Shown here piece after piece: positions 34,087 through 44,200 of a DNA stretch of 64,000 bases (position 1 is its first letter; the number at the start of each line of letters is the position of its first letter). A program made the position numbers and the translations under genes. This stretch comes from Stratiolaelaps scimitus (taxonomy: Eukaryota > Arthropoda > Arachnida > Mesostigmata > Laelapidae), in the NCBI GenBank assembly GCA_019614645.1, contig JABWDB010000007.1, positions 6,275,501 through 6,339,500 on the forward strand. Reading direction: 5' to 3'. The notes under the pieces are model-generated. The model was not told where the DNA came from and searched no databases. It was given only the letters and a program-made list of their open reading frames with translations.

Positions 34087-34713
34087 GAATAGCGAAGTGG
34101 GTGATGCTATGATTACAAAACGGTTTTTTCATCGTAGAAACGCATTTCTTTTCATGTACTCTATATCATCTTAAGGTAAATGTAACGCGAGCATATTCGT
34201 CGGTCGGGAGCTACTTCTCGATAGCGGAACCCGTGCACTGAATCAACCCTGCGAGTGGTTCCGGTGTGACCCTGATGAGGGCGAAATTGAAGGCAAAGGG
34301 TATGTCACTGAACAGCCGAGTCCGACGATATTCGACGTTACATAAGATACGTCTGCTTTTTCACAATATATCACTGGTCTATGAAATAATACATTTTAGA
34401 AAGTCTCTCATATAAACAAAATCGTACCATGAAGTCATTGGCGCTAATATGAAATTCGGCGCCATCAGAATGATATGACACTTAACGATGCGTTTGATAT
34501 GTTCACTTGCAAAAATATTTCGCTTTTCATCATGTCAACGATTGGCGCAACGACCATCGGATATCGATGAGCAGGTGTTCCCCAAGATCATGTCCCGCGA
34601 AGTGCGTGGCGGTGGCTAAAGATCCCAATGGGGTCTACCCGTCTTGCTGCCTATCCAGCTGTGACTGCTCTGAGCGGGGACGACCTGAGACAACAACGAC
34701 CACCTCCGGGTAG
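32428..34713 (+). CDS. Small secreted 10-Cys SVWC-like protein, copy 2 (3 exons)
   Basis: Exons: 32428-32518 (donor GTATGT), 34176-34299 (donor GTATGT) and 34575-34713 (TAG), encoding 117 residues. The intron phases (1 and 2) are exactly those of copy 1. The signal peptide is MRRLLVIAVLLGVLTTSSAS. The mature chain has ten cysteines in the same order: KC, QPC, WFRC, GKGC, PRSC, PAKC, GVYPSCC, LSSC and DC; VAVAKDPNGVYPSCCLSSCD is nearly identical to the copy 1 counterpart. The C-terminus is a Thr-rich tail (PETTTTTSG) that copy 1 lacks. The PCEWFRC spacing is typical of SVWC / tick 8.9-kDa-type proteins. AATAAA at 34853-34858 is the likely poly(A) signal. A secreted defence- or saliva-type role is inferred from the family only. 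Confidence 0.82.
32519..34175 (+). other. Intron 1 of SVWC copy 2
   Basis: A 1.66-kb AT-rich intron with GA runs at about 32709-32725 and 32836-32858 and a 32-base (TA)n at 34052-34083 just before the acceptor. The frames within it are low-complexity and Phe/Tyr-rich. Nothing coding is seen. Confidence 0.6.
34052..34083. repeat. (TA)n microsatellite
   Basis: A 32-base TA run about 90 bases before exon 2 of SVWC copy 2. Confidence 0.9.
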
Positions 34714-35940
34714 CTTCATTTCCTCGCGATTTTGGTTAATCTGATCAGGATTTTTTTTAAAAATTTGGTGTCTCAAACAGAGAGAACTCCTTCGTACTTT
34801 GTATTTGGTTGACGCATCGTGCGGGCGTTGCTAAGAGTAGGAGAAGCAAACAAATAAAATTAAGTAAAATTCAATTTCAACAGCTCTATAGGCATACATC
34901 GATCCGTCTTTTGAGTGTCATTCACTAACGATTTTTATCGTCATGCAAGGAGGAGATAGTTATATTCATTTATTTCCATTCATTGAAAACGTAGTTTATT
35001 GACAACATTTACAGGTGCTCACGAAGGGCATTCCCTCCGGGCCTCGTCTCTACCCAGTTACAATACTACATATCTGTAACTTTCTCAAATATTGTTTTAC
35101 CTCACTTTGCAAACCAGGTAATGTTTTAGTCATTCGAATTCGAGCTAGAGGTAGTTGTTGCCCACTGTTGCTACTAACCATTGTGACTGCAACTTTTTGG
35201 CCTTGTCTCACGTAAACCAAATATATTTTCGTGGGAGCCTAGTGTCCAAGCCGTAGTTTTGTATATCGTTTGCCGTATTTGAATAAGTGGCATAAAATAA
35301 TGATGTGCCTACTGCCGATAGCCTGCTTGTAATCTTATCCCTACTGTCGGTAACACTGTGTTTGGGTAAATTATTTCCCCGAAAGAATGATTAACTTGTT
35401 GTTGGCCTTATTTTTTAATACGTTTATAAAATTTTTAAGATTTCAATTGCAAACTCTTAGCCATACCCTGATTCATTAAGCCATTATTTCTTAACAATAG
35501 ATAGACAATCTTCACGTTTCGATTTCATGGTTTAAAAAATAATTAACAAGTACGCTCACGTCAATGGTTCTATGCGAACAGCCGCGAGAAGATGTGTCAA
35601 CTACCTACTTGTTAAGACGTCTATCGGTATACAGAAATATACTAAATATTTATCTATTTTTGTAAAATAAACAACATTATCATACAAATTCGAACTCCAT
35701 GAAAATATTTGGAGTTTCGAGTGTGCTTCTATTTTCATGTGAGGGTGACCTGATTCCACCTGATGACACTCTACGTTGGCGAACATATACGATAATATAG
35801 AGTGCTACAGTTATATAATATATAACAATTATACAGTAATATAATCTGCAAACTCTATATTGCTAGATTAATCGAACATAATTTTTCAGTAAGCCTTTGT
35901 CTTGTTCGAAAATTGACAAGTACTATGGACATAAACATAT
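34714..35940. other. Region downstream of SVWC copy 2
   Basis: 3' UTR to about 34880, then AT-rich sequence with no recognised gene apart from the conserved segment at 35737-35805. Confidence 0.5.
35737..35805 (+). repeat. Segment duplicated behind both SVWC genes, copy 2
   Basis: Counterpart of 31850-31920. It lies about 1.0 kb behind the stop of SVWC copy 2 (the other copy is about 1.9 kb behind its gene). The PPDDTLRWRTYTII frame ends at a TAG, whereas copy 1 stays open for longer. Confidence 0.5.
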
Positions 35941-36880
35941 TTGATTTGGCATAATTATTTGATTGCTGATAAGCTGTACGGGCGTGCTCCGTGGGTATGG
36001 TGCCAAGTTCCAAAGCCATTAACGTTTAATACCAGCGTACCTGAAAGTCCAGTTTGTGTCCCATCTCCCACCCCAATAACAGGGAAGGATAGGTTCCAGA
36101 ATATGGACTTGTTTAAGGAGAATAAGACACTTATACGAACCCTGGATGGGTACGACGGGATCCATGCAAAATCTTTGAGGGCGAGCCACATCCAGGCACA
36201 ACTCTGTAGGGGCTTCCGGCAATCGTCTCAAACGACCGCAGCCACGCAGCCGCTATAACTAAGTTAGCCGGCAAGATAAGCGAGTTCTTCAACTCGCCAT
36301 CGGCGGTTATAAATATATATATATATGCGCTGACCAAAAAGACGGCCGGAAGATGTTTAGAAATTAAAACATCAGGTACAAGTGTCAGGACAAGAGTATT
36401 AAAGTTGTTGACTGTTACACGGCTGTTGAGAATGATGAGGTTTGGATGGGCCACCTCCAGCCGCTCTGCATATGATATGATAACACACAAATAAGAGCAA
36501 AAACAGCAAGCGAAAATCTAGTTCGAAAGGAGTGCTCTCACCGCAAAGTTACAAAACTGACGGTGAGACGGCAGAAGATGCGGGGGCAAGTAAAGAAAGG
36601 GACCCGCACAAACATATGTGTAACAGATATGAAGGGAAGCTGGCAAAAAGAGGACAAGATCAGGATGGTGAAGATGACATCCGAGATCCCCTAAAAGGTG
36701 CTCACAATGATGACGAACTGGCTAAGTTGGTTGAGAGGAGAGGGTCTTCCAGTGATAGGAAATCACCTGCAAGGACATTATCGCGGCCAGAGAAACCCGA
36801 ATACTAATAATAATGAAAGAATTATGACAGACAGGGTACTAGCTCGCGCAAGTGGCAACCAAATCTCCGTCAGCCCCTGT
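35941..36880. other. Probable repeat-derived sequence, unclassified
   Basis: Short overlapping frames on both strands without domains, bounded by repeat copies on the right. The plus strand reads into family C (36880-37058), so part of this may be the decayed coding body of that element. No definite assignment is possible. Confidence 0.3.
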
Positions 36881-37058
36881 GGTGATGAGCATGCCACCTG
36901 CAGGTACGGGAGTGAAGGTGTACTCATCTCACCTAAGAAGAATGCGCTAAGCGATCCCGCGGAGGGTGGTGCTGTTGAACATCGTCAAGGGTTCCACAAG
37001 GGGGGGCGGTCATGGTGTTGGCATGCATTAGCATGCCAACACCGCCCCTTAAAGAAAT
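36880..37058 (+). mobile_element. Family C retroelement 3' end with perfect terminal hairpin
   Basis: Matches the reverse complement of 61229-61440. GTGCTGTTGAACA, GTTCCA, a poly-G block and the hairpin occur in the same order. The hairpin at 37014-37043 is perfect: stem GGTGTTGGCATGC, loop ATTA, then the complementary stem. It is followed by CCCCTTAAAGAAAT, which corresponds to CCCCATTAAAAAAAA in the other copy. An A-rich end after a hairpin suggests the 3' terminus of a poly(A)-tailed retroelement. The element class is unknown. Confidence 0.6.
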
Positions 37059-37623
37059 GGGTATGGCAGTGAAACATCTCCCTCGAGATGATCGAGGGTG
37101 AAGGAGGCGAGAAAAGCCGCCAAGAGGCTCCAAACCCCGCAGGTTGAGCAAGAACTATGATGGTCGGCATGGTGGGCCCAAACGAGTCCTTTGGGATTCG
37201 CTGAGGGGGCTCACTATGAAAACGGGGGCAAAGACGGCAACACGCTCGGGTAGCATTCCTGGCGTTGCCTGATCTGGCGAGTGATCCTTGATCCTGGATA
37301 TCCGACCTTGATACAATAGACAACACGGCGAGCTATCATACCACACAACTTCAGATATGCATGGTTAACATAGCTAAGAATCAAGAGGCTATTGGTGTCG
37401 ACGCTCAAGCCTCACTTCTAAGGATTCCGAAGGAACGCAAAGAAGCGCACCGGACCTTAAAGGGTCTCCAGGGAGAAATGCGGTTTTAGTGGATATTCTC
37501 TGCAAATCTCCACAGTGGGACCATGTGCTGAAATGGCTAATCTGTGTTCCAGCCGGTGCGCTGAGTAATTTGTCCCACGACTCTATAATCAAAGATATAT
37601 AAATATATATATATATATATATA

Positions 37624-37684
37624 AGAGAGCTTAAGCATTGTAAAATTGCAGCTCCTTTAATAAACCAATAAAACCTTTACCTTC
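37624..37684 (+). repeat. Dispersed repeat family B, reference copy
   Basis: GAGAGCTTAAGCATTGTAAA followed by TTGCAGCTCC, TTTAATAAACC and AAAACCTTTACC. It is directly preceded by a (TA)n run and followed by the family A retrotransposon fragment. Copies lie at 13796-13862 (-, near identical), 16738-16800 (+) and 1377-1412 (-). A related AATAAACCTTTACCC end appears at about 38913-38935. Confidence 0.8.
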
Positions 37685-37716
37685 CCTTTTTAAATTTTTT
37701 TTAATATATATATATA

Positions 37717-37900
37717 CAGGTTTATTCAAACATAATTTTTAGGAACTGTTTCTAGGGATTATTTCGGGGGGGATTAGCTGGGTACCGAGGCCGAGGCCGA
37801 CGTTGTCCCTAGGAAGGCAATGGCATTGGCTCTCTGCACAGCGAGGGACAGGTGTTGCAGAAGGAAAGATCCTGGGCGCTTGTCCCCGGTGGCGCGGATG
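37717..37900 (-). mobile_element. 5'-truncated copy of the RT/endonuclease retrotransposon
   Basis: On the minus strand it follows the intact element from about 24602 to 24765: ATCCGCGCCACCGGGGACAA, CTGTCCCTCGC, GTGCAGAGAG, CAATGCCAT and ATGTTTGAATAAA. The last approximately 50 codons are recognisable, but the C-tract region is replaced by different sequence. The homology stops abruptly at 37900, a typical 5' truncation point. Confidence 0.85.
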
Positions 37901-39114
37901 TCCCCGGTTGTTCCCGACGAACACAGCAATTACAGTGGTGACTATCTATCCGTACTACAAGGGCAAGCATCGTTATCGACTCATGAAGGAGCACACACGG
38001 TGCATAAATACCGCATTCGGTTCGTATCTGGTACACAACAAAAAATACTTTGTGTAATCTATAGGACGTCGAACAATTAGAGACAACAAAATCATTTTTA
38101 CGAACTTAAACGAGCTGAACCTTATTTAGCGAATACTATCAAAATGCTACAGGTATTTCCTATAATTCAAACCTAAAATTTAGTCGATGGATGGACGCAG
38201 AACTTAAGGCACACACACCTTACCACTCGTCATGTTTTTTGTTGTTGGAAAACTGACTTTTAAATAGTTCACACCTGGCTGTTTTTCTGTCGCCATTTCG
38301 TTGAAGACGTCCTGTCCCGAGTGTTATTTAGCTCTGTTTTGTTTCTTATCAGGGAGTGAATTCCACGAGATAATTTAGCATCACACTTTCCGATGCAACT
38401 TGGACGCAATTACGTCTCAAATGAGATTGAAAATGTCATCAATGTAGACTGCCTATGATCGTCTTTGCGATGTCTCGTCATGTACCAGGGTCTTGAAATC
38501 CGTAACTAGAATTCTCTATCAAATTGCGAAACTCACCGCTCTAAACACGGGTCGACATCGGCTTCTTGCACCATACGCCGATACTAACTAGTGACAACGG
38601 AAATTGTGAGACTATACATTTACGCCGAAGGACCCAGTTGGAGGATAAATGATTTGATTCCCCCGTGCAATCACAAATAATAATTTGACTCGCTTATACC
38701 ATGGTTGCTTATACCATCCGTCCTCACATCTCGATTCCGCTGCCATCTTCTCAACCAACTTCCGTTCTGCTCTCGGTCGAACGGACCTCGAACGATTGCT
38801 TTGATCAGGGGGTTTCAAGTCCCACAACAACAAATCCACTGAAGATTGATCCTGACTACTCTTCATATTGGCCTCCCCTTGGCTCTCCCTGTATTCTTCT
38901 AATATTTACGCCAATAAACCTTTACCCTTACCCTACGTGTCAATATGACAATACCCGCTCTATCTACAAAACTAGGTGCTTGTCAGACGTTGTTCTATTT
39001 TTACACACTAGATGATATTCGCATAGTAATGATCTGTGGGATCTGACTGCATGACCCACTTCATGATTGGGAATTGTCACTAAATTATAATTACAATGTG
39101 TAAAGGTGGGAAAG
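37901..39114. other. Unassigned stretch
   Basis: No gene recognised. A family-B-like AATAAACCTTTACCC end at about 38913-38935 suggests that 38.7-38.94 kb is another old repeat copy. Confidence 0.4.
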
Positions 39115-39249
39115 ATGTTCAAAGTCATTCCACTGGAAGTGCACACGATCATCGAGCTCATGCAGAGTGACCCATCTCAGAAAGTACGGACATTGCTATA
39201 CAAAACGTCAACTGGGTTGTCTCCGCTGATCAATTGTGACTCATATTGA
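39115..39249 (+). CDS. Short unrecognised open frame, possible first exon
   Basis: An ATG-started frame of 44 codons that does not look like random AT-rich sequence (KVIPLEVHTIIELMQSDPSQ, then VRTLLYKTSTGLSPLI). The ending faintly resembles the start of an ankyrin repeat (G.SPL), but no GH or AA signature follows. A possible donor AAA|GTACGG at 39184 would join it in phase 0 to the frame at 39297. It could equally be an exon of a decayed gene or of a repeat. Confidence 0.2.
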   Translation: MFKVIPLEVHTIIELMQSDPSQKVRTLLYKTSTGLSPLINCDSY

Positions 39250-39296
39250 AAGATACCAAGTCTGACCATCCCTTCCTAATTTAAGCCAAAATACAG

Positions 39297-39627
39297 GTCC
39301 TTTTCCGTAAACGCAGTCTTACTCTAGATCACACTCCTCTAGTTATCTACAAGGAGCTTGGAACCGCCGTAGATGAGCCTGCTCGCTTCATATATTGCCT
39401 CAGTTATGAAGACGAGGGTGTACCACACACCATCCGTGTCCCCCCACGGTATGGTACCTGTACACAAGAAGTATTCGAGACCTGTAGTTGCCAATTAGTG
39501 GCATATAATTTGTTCATAAAATTCTCAATTTACAACACGATTTTCTATTTGTTGTTAATTAAATCAATACAACATTGTGCAATAGTCTTGTTGTGCCGGA
39601 TAATTTCATCTCTCCGTTTCACATTAT
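39297..39627 (+). CDS. Unrecognised open frame without start codon, possible internal exon
   Basis: The frame follows an ATACAG acceptor at 39291-39296 and stays open for 110 codons to TAA, with no ATG near its start. The first approximately 65 codons have balanced, coding-like composition (RKRSLTLDHTPLVIYKELGT, then AVDEPARFIYCLSYEDEG and RYGTCTQEVFETCSC). The remainder becomes hydrophobic and AT-rich, so an exon would end near 39495. No family is recognised. It may be a decayed gene or retroelement piece. Confidence 0.25.
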
Positions 39628-40026
39628 GTATGTAACATATGCGCCCTTGGCTGAAAAATAGTAGTGTCCGTGTATTGTGTAGTATATTGTCCGTATATCA
39701 TAGAGCGAGAGAGTTGCATAATTCATCCACTTGTGAAAGATGATTTTGAATGCCAAGTCTACCCACGCCTTCATCCCCGCGACCGTTACCCGCCCAGTTA
39801 AGCTATCTTGAAGGCCGCACCAGTTGAAACAAGGCTCTCTCTCTCCCTCTCTTGAAAACAGGCGTACAATTCTTACACAAGTTGGTCAACATGTTCTATT
39901 CATAATGTTATTATGCTGAATAGTCACCTTACAACGAGGATACTCCCAATGTTGGTTTTTTATCGACAATTTTGGATACGTATCCGTGCTATCCCTAATG
40001 CAAATAGTTATAAGTAAATAATCCTT

Positions 40027-40085
40027 CTGCAGCGTCTTTCCCTCGCTTTGAAACAGCGCAATGCCATCGCCTCCCTCAAGGGTCA
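40027..40085 (+). repeat. 3' fragment of the RT/endonuclease retrotransposon
   Basis: CTGCAGCG, TCCCTCGC and GCAATGCCATCGCC match 24646-24696 of the intact copy and translate to the same LQRLSLA...NAIA residues. It diverges after about 40080, and its tail is ATT-rich. Confidence 0.7.
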
Positions 40086-41200
40086 CCATCACGGTCCCGG
40101 CCTGACACCCTGTTCGCAACTGCATTACTAACTATTATTAAAATTATTATTAAATTAAGACACACAATAGAATGACAAAAAAGTTTTTAAGCAAATTTGC
40201 AGGCACGCTAGTCTAGTAAGAAGAAATATATATGTATATATATATATATATAGCTATATATATACAAAACATTTATAAAATAATATATACATTGTCTTTA
40301 GAGTCGTCAAACGTCCGGGAGTGCCGTACGAAGCCGAACGCCAGCACTGAGTCTTGCCCGACGACAGCCAGGTGGCGCCACCAATCTATGACCAACTCCG
40401 TTTTACAGCCGTTCACGTGAAACATAATACGGGTCTTTCCGAACGGCCAAAGCTCCCTTGAGCTTACTCAGAGCCAAGAGCCAAACAGGAACATGTTATT
40501 GTTAGTATCCTTCGGCATTTACCTCTGAGGTACGAACCGCCTGGTCCTGGCTGAATGAAAGATGAATTACAAGAGAATACATCGAAACGCAACGATCAAG
40601 AAATATCTGACAAGAAGAATGACTCCTTTTTTCAAGATGGACTGACACGCTAACGGACTACTCCCTTGTGGGAGATTATTCGTCATCAAGTAGACATTTG
40701 TAGATCATTTTTTGTTTGCTGTGATAGCGTAGTCACATGTTGATATGCGTCCATTCGAAGGAATGAAATTTTGTAATTCGAAGGTTGGAGAATAGGTAAT
40801 AATGGTTATAATGTTGCTTATATATATGCATATATATACACACATATATATATATATATATATATTATTTTGTGTTCTTTGAGCAGACCGAAGAACGACT
40901 AGCTTGTGAGAACGATTCCGGGGTCTATACAAGAATAACGTCTGTATTCTAAATATTGTACAACGCCCTTCGAGTTGTTTGTGGCATTGCATAATATCGC
41001 GCACTACCGAGTGTTCCAGCTACTATTCAAATCGTCACGTTAAATTTCGACGTTCTCCACCGCCCATACAGACATAGAATACTAATGCTATAAATGCACC
41101 CCCCTCCGAATGCTATTTTCATTGATTATGCTATATTCCCTATGCGAATATATGTACGTTTAATCGCAATTGGATTGTCCTCGAATTTTTCCGTCCCGAC
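40086..41200. other. AT-rich unassigned stretch
   Basis: (TA)n runs at 40224-40262 and 40843-40865. No gene seen. Confidence 0.5.
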
Positions 41201-44200
41201 ATGTACCCACAGGACAAGCAACGTCAGCAGAAAAAATGCGTTTTAGCCCTTATCGCCGTTCTCAAAAGGTCTTTGCTACACGTCAAGTGCAGCGTCCATC
41301 ATCGAACAAGTAAACAGCGCGCCACTCGTTAACGTTGTCGAGGGCGAGCTTTCTGAGTCGGAGTGCTCAGATTGCTGAGTCTGATCAACCTACTTAACGC
41401 CTTCACTGTGTTGGCAGATTCCGCCGCTGCAGGCTATCAATCGCGTCCCCCGCTGTTTCTCAATCTGATGGCGGGTCGGTGATATTCCTATATACCTCAA
41501 AGCAAACACCCGAACCTGTCTGTTGCTGATCTTCTCGATGGGCTTGCTAGCCGCCTTGACTCTCAAGGCTCACCACATCAGCTACATTCGGCTACAACTA
41601 CTGCTGCAGTAACACCAACAACAGTAATATCATCATGTGCCAACAACAACAACAGAATTTTCATCATTATCACCATCATCAAACAACAGCAGCAACAACA
41701 ACAAGAAGAACAACAACAGCCGCACAAATGCCATCAAATCGTTCGTCAATTTGTGCGGCTCTCTACCTCGATACAATCAGTCGCTGTTTGGCTTATGGGT
41801 GCACAATCACCACCACCACCACCACAACAACAACAACGACAACTATCCTGGCGTTCGAGCTGTGAAGATGTTGAATTACCTTTGAGAGTTAACCACGAAT
41901 TCCTCTGTCTACTGTTTGATCCTTTTCCATATATGTTTATTTATTTGTACGTTCCGCTCTGTCAGATCAGACCCACCGATGAGTTGGACGACGCAGCGCC
42001 GATCGGTTTCTGCCGATTTCAGTCGGCCCACTTCATTTTACGTCCATTTCCTCAACCCCGCGACAGATCTCTCTCTCTCTCTACCTCTCTCTTTCTCTAC
42101 ACGAACCCCTTGCGCCCCTCCGCTAGTTCCAAGGCGTCCACGGCGCGGGTAACTGCTCTCTCTCTCTCTCTCGCCTCTCTAAAAAAAGAACAGCTTTTAC
42201 GCCGTCCCAAACTGTCTCCCTGATCTTATTCCTCTCTCCCTCTCGCTCTCTCTGCCTCGGCCTCTATTCCGCCGTGTGACCCGCTACCCGGATGATTGTG
42301 AGGATGCGAGCGCGCCTGTTCGGCTGTTCTGGCCAGCTTCGAATTTTCAATTTACACTTTTGATTCTCATCCGCCGCCATGACGAACACACACGCGCTAG
42401 CTAACTGCATGGCGCTGTGTGACGCCGCAATCGCTCGCACCCATTAGCGGTTTGTTTGAGTCGGGACGACGAAGAAAAACGCGCACCGTCGATGGAGTAG
42501 GTCGACGGGCCGCTCGCCAGCCTGAATGAAACGCCTGCGCCTATCCGAGGGCACCGTCCGAGGAAGGAATCGCTGGTCGCCAGCGACGCGTGAAGTACCG
42601 AAGAAGCGAGGTGAGAGTGGCGGCGAATTGGCGATTGGCTTTCGCGTCGACGTCAGTTGCACACGAGGGGAAACGAGTCTCGGGACCTGAGCAGCGAACC
42701 GGACGGATCGAGCGCACGCGTATTTGTCCGTGCGCTATTGACGCGGCGTTGTCCCCACTGAGCGAACTCTCAAAGTAAACAATTCCGACTATCGCGGCAT
42801 CCCGCCGCGAAGCTGGTGCTCCTGCTGCTGCTGCTGTCGTTGTAGTACCGTCATACAACGTCACATAGTCCCGCACCGTTCGTCGAGCGGCGTCCGACTA
42901 AGCATGAGGATCACTTTGCTGTGTTCTCTGCCGTGCTTCGCTCTTGGCAACGTGAGGCGTCAATGTATCGTATTGAGCCGGCATTTACGTCGTTGCTCTC
43001 CCGAAGGCGGCATTGACTCGAGCAACTTCGACCATCGTAAGTTACCGAAGATGACGGGCAGAGTACAAGTCGAAAGCGGAGACGATTCATGACGACTGAG
43101 CAATGCGGACGAATCTGGCCCGTTTCGTGCTTGTGTCACGACGTGCGATAGTTCAATGGCTTGACACATTTGTACACAGAAGCTGAACTCCAGCGTGGAC
43201 GTCCCAGTATGACCAATGGCAGCCAGTGTGAGGTATTACACGTCTCTTCCTATGCGGCGTTGCCAACGCACTCGAGTGCTAAGATTGACAAATGTGAGCC
43301 ATCGTAATCAATGGATTGTCACGAGCATTCCACACTTTTACATAGAACGTATGACATTATTGGGAAGTTATAATATTTGTAGACCGAAAGTTCGTCGCTT
43401 ACATATATATATATATTTTTTTTTTTTTTGGAACGCTTGACGATAGAACGAAGTTTGCTTCAAGTCAAAGGTGCTTATAGCTGATAGCACAGCAAAAACC
43501 GAAAAGTCAATTCCCTAGCTAACTTCAGATCGAGAAAACGAACTAAACTGATTCACCAGCTTCAGCTACATGGGCAGCCCAATCAAAAAGTAAAAAAAAA
43601 AAACAGTCCACAGAAATCAAAACGATACCACGACATCCATCGATCGATAGCGAATCAATCGACTACCAGCGAACCGAGAAATTTCGTATGATGCATCGCC
43701 TATGTCGGCAACATTAGATGGCCATACAGCAAATGTCAACTGGGAACGAATGCAACAAACGAAGTGAAGGCAAATTGGCTACGGGAGACAGAAAATCGTC
43801 GAATCGTATGATGATACTTATGTCTTCGCGCCCCCCTTTGAACCACTCGAAATATATGGCGCGTGGCCCGATACGGTAACGTTCATCTGTTCCCCAATAG
43901 GCATGCGGAAATAATCAATGGGAAGGGGAGGCATGGAGCCGACTGGCATAGCGGTATATGAAGTACGTTGCGTGAAAAGTTTAAGGCGAATGTGAGTCAG
44001 TGAACGGATCGTGGTACCCATTCATGATATGTGCTCGGGCCGAGGTGGGTAAATTCAGCGACAATGACTTATGCTTCGCCGCGTAGACGCAAAACCGCCC
44101 TTCCGCCTCGGCGAGAGGTGTTGTCATCGTCGCCCTTCTCCGCTGCGGCAAATCATAAATAACAGGCATAAATATACAGGCGGACAATTTTGTGTTTGCT

